From: Roseivirga misakiensis
GTDB lineage: Bacteria > Bacteroidota > Bacteroidia > Cytophagales > Cyclobacteriaceae
Direction: 5' to 3'
NCBI RefSeq assembly: GCF_001747105.1
Contig: NZ_MDGQ01000005.1
Location: 1,736,001 to 1,800,000, forward strand
Length of the DNA: 64,000 nt
A program made the translations under genes and the position numbers. Below the pieces are notes generated by a model. That model was not told the origin of the DNA. It saw only the letters and a list, made by a program, of their open reading frames with translations, and made no database searches. Below are positions 44,884-53,850 of this stretch, piece after piece (the stretch's first letter is position 1; each line of letters opens with the position of its first letter).

Positions 44884-46359
44884 TTTCAAGAACTTGTTTG
44901 GTATATCAACTTCAGCCTCTAAATACTGATTATTGGTCCAATAAACCATTTGTACATCATTCGTGCTCTTCACAATCGTTGCGATTTGAGATTGGGTATT
45001 AAACTGCTTCAAACCACCTTCTGAGGCATAACAAAGAACCCCTTGCTTAAAATGCGTCGAACTTGCCACGGTTCCTCGATCCCTAAGGTCAAAATTAACT
45101 CCATAGTCTTTGACTATATTCATGCGTTCGTCCAGCATTACAATGGCGGTATGGCTATATGAAATACCTTCATTTACCGCTTTACCCAGACTTTGATCCA
45201 TAAAACGATACTGCAATTGATCGGTAGCAGATGCACGTTCCATTCTGCCTTCGAGATCTCTCGCTACGCCAGCGCCCAGACCTGTTTGTCTTCCAAACAC
45301 ATTCTGATCGATCTGATCTACTCTATCTCGAGCAATAATTTGCTTTTCAAATGCCGAACGATTCCTATATTCTGGTTTAAATACTTCAACCGCTACAGAC
45401 AAAACTCCCTGCCGATCGATCTGTAAATCATCAATAAAGAAGGATTTATTCGTAGACTTTAACTTGGCCATAGCGGCTGAATTAAACCCCTTTTCTTCAA
45501 TATTTTCTAGCTTTTTATAGTTACCCAAACCAGATAAGCTTTTTGTATTCACTTTCTTCAACTGGTGATTAACCTCGTTAATCTCCGCAAAAAACACACC
45601 GGCTAATTTATCCCGAGTCCCGATGCTATAAGTACCTGCTACATAGGCAGAATTACTGGTATAAACCGCTTTAACACTCTTAATTCTATCTTTTTCGAAG
45701 CCTCGGAGCATCTGGTTTTGTAGTACACTTCCATCTAAAGCCATAGATCGCCAGATGATCGCGTCTTCCCGATTGGATTCTATGAGTAGTAAAAAGTCAA
45801 ACCCCTTTGTGTTCTTGTTATAATTAATTTGCCCTGCATACTTCACCAGTCCAGGAGCTCCTACAGGGATAGTTTCAAATGTATTGTCGGGCTTTAGCTT
45901 AAAAATCGCCGGAAATCCATCAATTGAACCAGCCGCCCAAACATTATCGTAGTAGTAAGTAATTTCTTCTATAACTACAGGTTTGGAGAACTCGTATTTG
46001 AACCGCTCATAGTCTCCGAAATCTGAATTGGCTTTGATCAATTCATAACTTTTCCCTTTTGGATCCGCGAATAGGATAACTATACCTTGTGCTGTGATTT
46101 CTTGAAAAACAGGCGAATACCCACGTGAGAAAGGATAAACGTTTTCCCATTTTTTTTCTAATTGATCATTCAACCCTAAAAATGATAGCGCATAGTCACC
46201 ATTGCTCATTTGCTTCAGGTTTCTATTTAATAGCACTACGCCCATGGAATCTGCTGGGTAAACATTGTATTTACCCGATAAAGTCTTTGACACTTCATCT
46301 TGCGCCTTGAGACAGTTGAGACCAATTAACAAGAGCAGTAAACCCCACTGATATTTCAT
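44860..46359 (-). CDS. Exported protein of unknown function
   Basis: A 499-residue protein with a signal peptide from the ATG at 46357-46359 (MKYQWGLLLLLIGLNCLKAQ). The frame opens 7 codons earlier, but that start would dilute the signal. I do not recognise a family. The sequence has repeated beta-strand-like segments (for example YALSFLGLNDQLEKKWENVYPF), which suggest a propeller or other all-beta fold. Its 3' end overlaps the convergent CarboxypepD_reg gene by 24 bases. It is probably monocistronic. Confidence 0.6.
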   Translation of the reverse strand: MKYQWGLLLLLIGLNCLKAQDEVSKTLSGKYNVYPADSMGVVLLNRNLKQMSNGDYALSFLGLNDQLEKKWENVYPFSRGYSPVFQEITAQGIVILFADPKGKSYELIKANSDFGDYERFKYEFSKPVVIEEITYYYDNVWAAGSIDGFPAIFKLKPDNTFETIPVGAPGLVKYAGQINYNKNTKGFDFLLLIESNREDAIIWRSMALDGSVLQNQMLRGFEKDRIKSVKAVYTSNSAYVAGTYSIGTRDKLAGVFFAEINEVNHQLKKVNTKSLSGLGNYKKLENIEEKGFNSAAMAKLKSTNKSFFIDDLQIDRQGVLSVAVEVFKPEYRNRSAFEKQIIARDRVDQIDQNVFGRQTGLGAGVARDLEGRMERASATDQLQYRFMDQSLGKAVNEGISYSHTAIVMLDERMNIVKDYGVNFDLRDRGTVASSTHFKQGVLCYASEGGLKQFNTQSQIATIVKSTNDVQMVYWTNNQYLEAEVDIPNKFLKLSGRRFD

Positions 46360-46490
46360 ATAACACAGACTTTTGACCATAAATTTAGACTAATCCAACC
46401 CTTCCAAAGACAAACTTTCTATAAGCTTATGTTACGTTTTAGACACAGTCTTGTTCTCACAGGTTGTCTTCAATTCAGCTCACGAGTTTA

Positions 46491-47228
46491 TTATTTAAAC
46501 CAGCTTTTAGATGGATCAAATGGATTGAAGACATTTGGAGGAATTTTTAGGTTGGCATTTATATCTAGATAATTCTCTACTTGTAATAAACGCTCATTTA
46601 AGTAAAAGGTCACCTTTTGCTCTACCCAGCCTCCATTTACCCGCTTGTGATCGCTATACTGAACATCGAGAATCCTACCCTGCCCTACATCGCTAATCCT
46701 TCTGACCGTGAAATAGTGATCAGCATCAATCCAGAACTGTTTCGTTTTGAGATCGCCTTTTTTCGCACCTACCACATAAGCTTTTTTTCCGTTTAGCCGA
46801 TCTTCCCTAAAAACGGATGTGTCATAGCCATAAGTTTTAAGCTTTGCTTTGACTTCTACAGGACTCATAAAGTACATTCCCCCTTTAAAAAGTAAGAACT
46901 CTTGGGGCTCGATTCTCTGCGATTGCAAAGCATAATTCTGGAAGCGATAGGATGAGTCATTTCGGAAGATTACAAACCGTCCTTGGTCATTGTAATCAAT
47001 TCTAAAATGATCGGGGTAACTGACAGCCTCGTACCAAATAGCCGTATCCCTGATACTACCATTTTGGTTGTAGCGTATGGTTTCTTGCCGAAAAGTGAAT
47101 TCTTTAAACCAAGAACTCCGATTTTTCACTTGCATAGCATCTAGTAACTGATCCGTGCTTGTGATTTGAGCATGAGGAACAGCATTCATTGAAAGTGAAA
47201 GCGTGAGAAGTAACAGGAGCTTTTGCAT
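46491..47228 (-). CDS. Exported LolA-like-fold protein, function unknown
   Basis: A 245-residue protein with a signal peptide (cleavage near VPHAQ). The layout, EFTFRQETIRYNQNGSIRDTAIWYEAVSYPDHFRI, then LNGKKAYVVGAKKGDLKTKQFWIDADHYFTVR, and ILDVQYSDHKRVNGGWVEQKVTFY, resembles the half-barrel LolA/LppX-type outer-membrane lipoprotein-sorting fold. It lacks enough signature for a LolA assignment and probably binds a hydrophobic ligand. It is divergent from the amidase gene. Confidence 0.6.
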   Translation of the reverse strand: MQKLLLLLTLSLSMNAVPHAQITSTDQLLDAMQVKNRSSWFKEFTFRQETIRYNQNGSIRDTAIWYEAVSYPDHFRIDYNDQGRFVIFRNDSSYRFQNYALQSQRIEPQEFLLFKGGMYFMSPVEVKAKLKTYGYDTSVFREDRLNGKKAYVVGAKKGDLKTKQFWIDADHYFTVRRISDVGQGRILDVQYSDHKRVNGGWVEQKVTFYLNERLLQVENYLDINANLKIPPNVFNPFDPSKSWFK

Positions 47229-47326
47229 AGATTAAAGCTACTAAACTATCGGTAATCTATGATTCTGGTTGGCAGCAAAGTACCATTAGTACAAATCGTG
47301 GTCGCTTTACCTTAGAATTGTTGAAA

Positions 47327-48379
47327 ATGACCTTTCTTTTTAAGAAATTAAGCCCTGATTGCATCGGCAGCGAAGTGAAAAGAATTGTATTCCTATTTAT
47401 AATCTTTCAATCTCTCTGGATTCTAAATTCCAATGCCCAATCGACCCCAAAAACTGTCATCGCCGTATCTGGAGATGGAATCCACAAAATCTTAATTAAA
47501 CACGGTTTCGACCCCATCAAGTATTACAACGAGTTCATTCGACTGAACAAGAAAAATATTAGTCGATCCAATGGTCTCTTTATTGGGAAAAAGTATACGC
47601 TCCCTACAAAAGCTAAAAATGATAGCCCAGCGAAACCAAATAGTATTAACTATCCCCTATTTGGAAAGAAATATGAGAACGTGCCCATTGTGAGCACCGA
47701 CCTGAAGGGTGCCATTTATTATTTGATTTCAGGTCATGGAGGCCCAGATCCGGGTGCTGTGGCCAAAAGGAGTGGAAAAACCCTGGCAGAGGATGAATAC
47801 GCCTATGATGTGACATTAAGATTAGCCAGAGGGCTCTTGGCACGTGGTGCTCAAGTCTACCTAATCATAAAAGATGCAAATGACGGCATTAGGGACGAAT
47901 CGATTTTAAAGGTTGATTATGATGAAGTCAATTATCCAGATCAGAAAATCCCTAGAAACCAAAAATTGAGATTACGTCAACGGACTTTATCCGTCAACAA
48001 GCTTTTTGGCCAAAATGGAAAGGCATATCAAAGGTTGATCGTAACACATGTAGACAGTCGTGGACAGAAGGAAAACGTAGATGTGTTTTTCTACCATCAT
48101 AAAAATAGTAAGAAGGGTAAGAAACTGGCTGACGAGCTACAATCTACCTTTAAAAAGAAATATGAACAGTACCAGCCTAACCGAAAATATACGGGTACAG
48201 TAAGTAACCGTAGCAATTTGTATGTAATCAGGAATACGCTGCCACCGATGGTTTACATAGAACTAGGTAACTTAAAGAACACCAAAGACCAGAGAAGAAT
48301 CCTTAATTCAGAGAATCGGGAGGCGCTTGCTAATTGGATCACGGAAGGTCTATTGGCAGATTATAAGAAAGCGAATTAG
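47327..48379 (+). CDS. N-acetylmuramoyl-L-alanine amidase with LysM-like domain
   Basis: A 350-residue exported cell-wall hydrolase. The ATG at 47327 is chosen over an in-frame TTG. A signal anchor lies at about 20-37 (IVFLFIIFQSLWILNSNAQ). A LysM-like module follows at about 42-92 (TVIAVSGDGIHKILIKHG, ending LFIGKKYTLP). The Amidase_3 domain spans about 128-350 with zinc ligands in ISGHGGPDPGA, the glutamate of AEDEYAYDV, THVDS, and the catalytic Glu in VYIELGNL. It cleaves the bond between muramic acid and the stem peptide, acting in daughter-cell separation or remodelling. Confidence 0.88.
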   Translation: MTFLFKKLSPDCIGSEVKRIVFLFIIFQSLWILNSNAQSTPKTVIAVSGDGIHKILIKHGFDPIKYYNEFIRLNKKNISRSNGLFIGKKYTLPTKAKNDSPAKPNSINYPLFGKKYENVPIVSTDLKGAIYYLISGHGGPDPGAVAKRSGKTLAEDEYAYDVTLRLARGLLARGAQVYLIIKDANDGIRDESILKVDYDEVNYPDQKIPRNQKLRLRQRTLSVNKLFGQNGKAYQRLIVTHVDSRGQKENVDVFFYHHKNSKKGKKLADELQSTFKKKYEQYQPNRKYTGTVSNRSNLYVIRNTLPPMVYIELGNLKNTKDQRRILNSENREALANWITEGLLADYKKAN

Positions 48380-48477
48380 TACTTGGGCTACTGCCTACAT
48401 TCTCCCCTGCCAGCAGTTATTCAAATCACTTTTTGAATTGACTAATCTTTTAGTTAGTATAGAGCAAATTAAGCCTT

Positions 48478-49644
48478 ATGCGAAACATCTGTTCCTTGCT
48501 ATTCCTTTTAGGTGTTCTCAGTGCATGTAAGGATTCCAAACCCTCGGCCATTTCGCAAAAAGACCAAGGCCATAGGCTAGAAAGCTATCAATTAGACGTT
48601 GAGTCGAAGAAAGTTAGGTTTCACGAAACGATCGAAAAGGTAGAACTGATTAGACTGGAAGAGACTTCAACTTCTCTCCTTTCTAGAATAGAACAAGTTT
48701 ATTGGGATCAAGAAAAACTCATTATTCACAAAGGCGGAAGTAAGGACATCTTTATATTCGATGAATCGGGAAACTTCATTAACAAAATCAATAGATCTGG
48801 TAATGGACCAGAAGAATACGCAAGGATAGATGAATTATGGGTTAACGATGGTAGGCTATCAATCTACACTCGGTTTGTAGGTACAATAAAACAGTATAAC
48901 ATGAAGGGTGAATTTATTTCCTCCACCCGTATACCGACCATTTTCGCTGAAATGGGGCATTTGTTGCCTTATAAAGATGATTATGTCCTTGAAACGAATT
49001 TTAGTACTTCTATCGATTCATCACGCTTTAAGTGGTTAAAACTGGATAAGGATTTTAAGGTAACTGGTAAGTTTTTACCATTTAAACCTGTTATCAAAGA
49101 GGAGTTCCACCCTCACTATAGCAAAACCCATCCCTTGACAAAATATCAAAATAGCTTGCTACTATTCCGTTCCCATTCCGATACGATTTATCGGCTCACT
49201 GAAAATAAAATCGAACCTTTCGTTCATCTAGACTTTGGGGACGATTGGCACTGGAAAGGTCATGATCGACTTACTCATGACCTGTTCACCAAATTTGAAA
49301 CTGACCCAGTCCCTAAAGTATGGCAAATATTTGCACAGATTTCAGAGGATCGTATGTATATAAAAGCAATAGTGGGCATGTCGCATTGGGAGCACTTTTT
49401 GATCAATCGATCTGATTCCATAATAACCCGGTTAGATATTCGAAAAAACAGAGATGTTGAACTTGAAATGACTCCTTTACGGTGGAAGAACGATAAATTG
49501 GTTGTTTCGCTAGGCTCAACGGATGTGAGAGAGTTTTTGGCTGAATTGTCAGACGATCAAATAATCTATAAATCAGGGGCTACCCTTTCGGAAATTGAGG
49601 CTTCAGAAAATCCCGCTTTACTTCTTATAAACTTCAATAAATAA
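48478..49644 (+). CDS. 6-bladed beta-propeller lipoprotein (copy 1)
   Basis: A 388-residue lipoprotein (MRNICSLLFLLGVLSAC, lipobox cysteine at 17). Typical segments of the Bacteroidota 6-bladed propeller family are ESKKVRFHETIEKVELIRLEET near the start, then DIFIFDESGNFINKINRSGNGPEEY, where the G(N/G)GPEEY stretch is the family mark. Such proteins are common as tandem paralogues; their ligands are unknown. It lies 5 bases before copy 2, in one operon. Confidence 0.82.
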   Translation: MRNICSLLFLLGVLSACKDSKPSAISQKDQGHRLESYQLDVESKKVRFHETIEKVELIRLEETSTSLLSRIEQVYWDQEKLIIHKGGSKDIFIFDESGNFINKINRSGNGPEEYARIDELWVNDGRLSIYTRFVGTIKQYNMKGEFISSTRIPTIFAEMGHLLPYKDDYVLETNFSTSIDSSRFKWLKLDKDFKVTGKFLPFKPVIKEEFHPHYSKTHPLTKYQNSLLLFRSHSDTIYRLTENKIEPFVHLDFGDDWHWKGHDRLTHDLFTKFETDPVPKVWQIFAQISEDRMYIKAIVGMSHWEHFLINRSDSIITRLDIRKNRDVELEMTPLRWKNDKLVVSLGSTDVREFLAELSDDQIIYKSGATLSEIEASENPALLLINFNK

Positions 49645-49649
49645 GATCT

Positions 49650-50798
49650 ATGATATCAAGAAATAAAATACTCATTTTATTCACAGGCTTTGCATTCCTG
49701 CTTTCCTGCGAAAGGACCGAAAAAGAATCCGTCACTGAGCCAACAAACATTGATGAGTTTAGAAGCTACCCGTTAGATATTGATGTACCAAGCCGGAGCG
49801 GCTTCGATTTAATTGAAGGTATAGAAGTGTTAGGCCTTGAGGAAACCGATGAATCTTTATTGGAAGGCCTTATTGATGCTAGTTTTACGAATGGTCAGAT
49901 CATTTTCAAAAACGGCAGAAAGGAACAAGTATTCATTTATGATGAAAATGGCAAGTTCATATCAAAGATTGAGCAATCAGGAGGTGGCCCTGAAGAGTAT
50001 ACAACCATCAGGAACCTTTGGGTCAATAAGGATTTAATTCAGATATATGATGGGCGTCGGATTATAAGTTTTAATCTCGACGGCACTTTTGCAAGTGCTG
50101 CCACATTCAAAAACAGGGTTGCTCACGCACATAGTATAGAAAATGGGTATGTCGGTGATGTCAGCAGGTCTCCTGTCGATGGCGATTTAAATTATTACCT
50201 AGAACTTCTCAACAACAATCTTGAACGCGAAACTTTGGCCATTCCCTATGCGAAACTTAAGCAAACAAATATGTTTTGGTTGTTAACCCCATTTTCAAAA
50301 TATAACGATCATTTGGTCTATCAGCATACTAATGGCGATACGCTTTATAAGGTTCAGGCAAATGGAGTAAGCCCACTTTTGTCAATTGACCTTGGAGATA
50401 AATGGGTTTGGAAAGATTTAGCAGTTTATGACGACCTTAAACGGCAGAGTTTATTAAGAAGGGAAAACGGTGCCGTAAGTATGTTTTTCATGCGTGCTTC
50501 TGAGCAATTCATCTATGTGAACGCAATAAGAAGTGGTACCTTTTTAATCAATCGATCAACGGGTGACTATCAAAAAATCTCATTTGATAAGAAAGGTGAA
50601 GGTCGCTTCGGCCTTAGCTACATCAATTGGGTTGATGGAAAAATGGTTTACTGGATTAGCTCTGCTGATATTGGAGAATTCTTAAATGAGCTCGATCCTG
50701 AAAAAGTAAAATTCTTGGGCGGCAAAAACCTAGAGGCGATCGAGTCATCTGAAAACCCGGTTTTAATTTGGGTGGAATTCAAAACCGATCTCCAATAA
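49650..50798 (+). CDS. 6-bladed beta-propeller lipoprotein (copy 2)
   Basis: A 382-residue paralogue of the preceding gene, with lipoprotein signal MISRNKILILFTGFAFLLSC. It shares the strings IEGIEVLGLEETDESLL, VFIYDENGKFISKIEQSGGGPEEY, FLINRSTGDY, and an ending with (E)SSENPVL, equivalent to ASENPAL of copy 1. It probably arose by tandem duplication. A hairpin (50802-50828) and a strong bidirectional terminator follow. Confidence 0.82.
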   Translation: MISRNKILILFTGFAFLLSCERTEKESVTEPTNIDEFRSYPLDIDVPSRSGFDLIEGIEVLGLEETDESLLEGLIDASFTNGQIIFKNGRKEQVFIYDENGKFISKIEQSGGGPEEYTTIRNLWVNKDLIQIYDGRRIISFNLDGTFASAATFKNRVAHAHSIENGYVGDVSRSPVDGDLNYYLELLNNNLERETLAIPYAKLKQTNMFWLLTPFSKYNDHLVYQHTNGDTLYKVQANGVSPLLSIDLGDKWVWKDLAVYDDLKRQSLLRRENGAVSMFFMRASEQFIYVNAIRSGTFLINRSTGDYQKISFDKKGEGRFGLSYINWVDGKMVYWISSADIGEFLNELDPEKVKFLGGKNLEAIESSENPVLIWVEFKTDLQ

Positions 50799-50843
50799 TA
50801 ATTTAAGAGTCGGCAGGACACTCTTAAAATCCAAAAGCAATAA

Positions 50844-50875
50844 AAAACCCGCTGACCTATCGGAAAGCGGGTTTT
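50844..50875. terminator. Bidirectional intrinsic terminator between propeller lipoproteins and the GH65 operon
   Basis: AAAACCCGCT / AGCGGGTTTT form a 10-base stem with a 12-base loop. The A tract on one side and T tract on the other serve both converging units. A weaker 9-base stem (TTTAAGAGT / ACTCTTAAA, 50802-50828) lies directly before it on the plus strand. Confidence 0.82.
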
Positions 50876-50894
50876 ACAAGGTCTAATTCTATAC

Positions 50895-53195
50895 TTAGGC
50901 AATCGCTACAGTCACTTCTGCATTAGCCGCAATTGTTTGCTGATTATCATATATAAACAGTGCCAAATCCTCTTGTGAGTCATTCTTAATCGTCACATTG
51001 GTCTTAGTAGCCGAGATTTTAAGATTACGCTCTCTAAACTTGATTTTAAACGAGTAACCATCCCACTCATCTGGTAACGATGGGCTAAAATATAATTCTC
51101 CATTTCTAACTCTCATACCTGCAAAACCTTTAGCAAAGGCCATCCAAGTACCTGCCATTGATGTTGTATGGCAACCGTCTTCAGTATCGTTATTGTAATC
51201 ATCTAGGTCGAGACGAGCTGTACGAATATACATCTCGTATGCCTTTGCTTTTCTACCTAGTTTAGATGCCAAAATACCGTGCACACAAGGAGACAGCGAA
51301 GATTCATGGACCGTAAGAGGCTCATAGAAATCAAAATTTCTTTCGATAGTCTCCAAGTCGAATTCATCTTCAAATAAGTAAACTCCTTGCAGCGTATCGG
51401 CCTGTTTGATATAACAAGATCGGAGGATTCTGTCCCAAGACCATTTTTGGTTGATTGGTCTATCTCCAGGTGCCATATCATCAGTCTTGATCAATTCTTT
51501 GTCTAAGAACCCATCTTGCTGTAAGAACACACCCCGCTCCTCATCATATCCCAAATACATATTCTCTAAAATATGATTCCACTTAGCCGTTTCCTCCTCG
51601 GCTTTGAAGTTTATCTTATTGAGTAATGAAGCGAGTTTTGGGCTGTCCTTAAACTCTTCAAGACCCTCTAAAGTATATTTGAGCGTCCACAAAGCGATTT
51701 TACTGGTGTACCAGTTATTATTCACGTTGTTTTCATACTCATTTGGTCCTGTCACACCAAGCATTACGTATTGGTTCTTGGCTTTAGACCATTGCACTCT
51801 CTGCGCCCAAAATCGTGAGATAGCGATCAATACTTCAAGACCATAATCTACTAAGTACTCATTATCTCCATGATAGTTAATGTAATCAAATATGGCATAA
51901 GCAATGGCTCCATTTCTATGGATTTCTTCGAAGGTTATCTCCCATTCGTTGTGACACTCCTCACCATTCATGGTTACCATCGGGTACAAAGCAGCACCAT
52001 CGGTAAAGCCAAGTTTTTCGGCATTTTCGATTGCTCTACCCAAATGTTTGTAGCGGTACATCACAAGGTTTCTCGCTACCTCCTGATCTGAAGTGGCCAA
52101 GTAGAATGGTAAACAATAGGCTTCAGTATCCCAATAAGTACTTCCTCCATACTTCTCACCCGTAAAGCCTTTAGGCCCTATGTTCAAACGCTCATCCTTT
52201 CCAGTGTAAGTCTGGTTTAGTTGAAATATGTTGAAGCGGATACCTTGCTGAGAAGAAACATCTCCGTCAATGGTAATATCACTCATTTTCCAGTTTTCAG
52301 CCCAAGCAGCTTTCTGCTCATCCATTAGGGCGTCAAACCCTGTTTCCATCGCCTCAGCAACTTGATTGCCACAAGTTGTAGCCAAAGTATCCTTTTCAAA
52401 ATTCATTGAAGAGATATTCGCAGCATACTTATAGATGGTGAAACTCTTACCAGCAGTTACTTGTCCAGCTTCGGTTACCTCAACATACTTTTCTCTATCA
52501 TTTGTCGATCGGCCGTTACTAGACCATTCACCACCGATATTGAAACGCATACCTGTAGCCACCCAAAAGTCTGTTTTCTTGGTACTTGCTACGATATATG
52601 AAAAATCGGGATTTGCCTCTTTTTCCTGCTCAACCCAAAACTTCTCATCATAGTTGGAATCCGCATTAACTACATCAAAATCGACGTATGGTGTGATTTT
52701 AGTCTCTCCTGAAAAGTTGAGTGGTGTCACTTGATATGCAATAGCACCAATACGATTACGTACCATGCTGTTAAATCTGGTCGTGATCACTTCAACTGAT
52801 TTACCACTAGGTAAGGTAGCGGTGAATGCTCGCTGAAGATAGCCTTCCTTCATGTTTAGCTCTCTACGAAACTGAGAAACTTCTGCGGTATGCAAGTCTA
52901 AGGCTTCGCCGTCAAACTCGATGTTAATACCTATCCAATTCGCCGCATTCAATACTTTCGCAAAATACTCCGGGTATCCATTTTTCCACCACCCGACTCT
53001 CGTTTTGTCTGGATAGTAAACACCTGCCACATAGTTTCCTTGCAGGGTATCTCCTGAGTACTGCTCTTCGAAATTTGCACGTCCACCGAACATGCCATTT
53101 CCAATACTGAAAATACTCTCTGAAATTCTATTGTATTCAGGAACGAACCCTTCTTCGATTATCGACCAAGGGTCATGCTTGATGTAATTCTTCAT
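50895..53195 (-). CDS. GH65 glycoside phosphorylase, probably maltose phosphorylase
   Basis: A 766-residue cytoplasmic enzyme with the GH65 layout: N-terminal beta-sandwich (about 1-270), linker, (alpha/alpha)6 barrel (about 330-690), and C-terminal beta domain. The catalytic acid is E486 in GVTGPNEYENNVNNNWYT, the version seen in maltose phosphorylases; trehalose and kojibiose phosphorylases usually have TGPDEYH. The reaction would be alpha-glucobiose plus phosphate to glucose and beta-glucose-1-phosphate. The next enzyme, beta-phosphoglucomutase, is encoded just upstream with a 23-base overlap, which strongly supports the pathway. Other alpha-linked disaccharides (nigerose, kojibiose) cannot be excluded. 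Confidence 0.9.
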   Translation of the reverse strand: MKNYIKHDPWSIIEEGFVPEYNRISESIFSIGNGMFGGRANFEEQYSGDTLQGNYVAGVYYPDKTRVGWWKNGYPEYFAKVLNAANWIGINIEFDGEALDLHTAEVSQFRRELNMKEGYLQRAFTATLPSGKSVEVITTRFNSMVRNRIGAIAYQVTPLNFSGETKITPYVDFDVVNADSNYDEKFWVEQEKEANPDFSYIVASTKKTDFWVATGMRFNIGGEWSSNGRSTNDREKYVEVTEAGQVTAGKSFTIYKYAANISSMNFEKDTLATTCGNQVAEAMETGFDALMDEQKAAWAENWKMSDITIDGDVSSQQGIRFNIFQLNQTYTGKDERLNIGPKGFTGEKYGGSTYWDTEAYCLPFYLATSDQEVARNLVMYRYKHLGRAIENAEKLGFTDGAALYPMVTMNGEECHNEWEITFEEIHRNGAIAYAIFDYINYHGDNEYLVDYGLEVLIAISRFWAQRVQWSKAKNQYVMLGVTGPNEYENNVNNNWYTSKIALWTLKYTLEGLEEFKDSPKLASLLNKINFKAEEETAKWNHILENMYLGYDEERGVFLQQDGFLDKELIKTDDMAPGDRPINQKWSWDRILRSCYIKQADTLQGVYLFEDEFDLETIERNFDFYEPLTVHESSLSPCVHGILASKLGRKAKAYEMYIRTARLDLDDYNNDTEDGCHTTSMAGTWMAFAKGFAGMRVRNGELYFSPSLPDEWDGYSFKIKFRERNLKISATKTNVTIKNDSQEDLALFIYDNQQTIAANAEVTVAIA

Positions 53196-53850
53196 TACTG
53201 TATAATGCTTTTAAAAAATCTATATCTACGTTCGTTAAATCATTGACTACGATATCTGCTTCACTTAGCACATCTGGATGTCCTACGCCAATACATTTCA
53301 TACCACCAGATTTGGCTGCCTTTACGCCTGAGATCGCATCTTCGAGAACCACACATTCTTTTGGTTCAACGCCCAATTGTGCCGCTCCTTTAAGAAAAAC
53401 CTCTGGGTCTGGTTTCGAATTTGTGATTTGATTACCATCGACGATCACTTTGAAAACCTTTTCCAACCCAACACATTTTAGAATTGTTGGTGTGTTTTTA
53501 CTGGCCGAACCAATGGCAATGGCTATTCCGTTGGCCTTTAGTTTATCTATAAATTCCACTACGCCAGGGAGTATATCGGCTGGAGTCATGGAAGAGATGA
53601 TATCTACATAAATCGCATTCTTTTTCTCTGTGAATGCCTGAATCTCTTCATCCGTTTTCTCAATATTTCCAAGAGAGAGGATGTGTTTCATTGAATCGAA
53701 GCGGCTGACGCCTTTCAGATTCTCGTTTTCTTTTTCGTCAAATGCTACGCCTACCTCGTCGGCCATGGCCTTCCAGGCGGTGTAGTGTGCTGGAACAGTA
53801 TCTACTATGACACCATCCAGATCAAAGATGCATGCTTTGGGTGAATTCAT
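53173..53850 (-). CDS. pgmB: Beta-phosphoglucomutase
   Basis: A 225-residue HAD-superfamily enzyme converting beta-glucose-1-phosphate to glucose-6-phosphate. Motif I is FDLDGVIVDT with nucleophile D10 and acid/base D12; the beta-PGM cap includes LKGVSRFDSMKHIL. Motif II has IGSASKNTPTIL, and motif III has EDAISGVKAAKSGGMKCIGVG. Length is normal. It overlaps the GH65 gene by 23 bases and the PfkB gene by 4 bases (ATGA), so the three are translationally coupled. Confidence 0.94.
   Translation of the reverse strand: MNSPKACIFDLDGVIVDTVPAHYTAWKAMADEVGVAFDEKENENLKGVSRFDSMKHILSLGNIEKTDEEIQAFTEKKNAIYVDIISSMTPADILPGVVEFIDKLKANGIAIAIGSASKNTPTILKCVGLEKVFKVIVDGNQITNSKPDPEVFLKGAAQLGVEPKECVVLEDAISGVKAAKSGGMKCIGVGHPDVLSEADIVVNDLTNVDIDFLKALYSNEELHQA

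Noticed and set aside
50895-53195. GH65 enzyme as trehalose or kojibiose phosphorylase
   Set aside because: The catalytic region reads TGPNEYENNVNNNWYT, as in maltose phosphorylases, rather than TGPDEYH.
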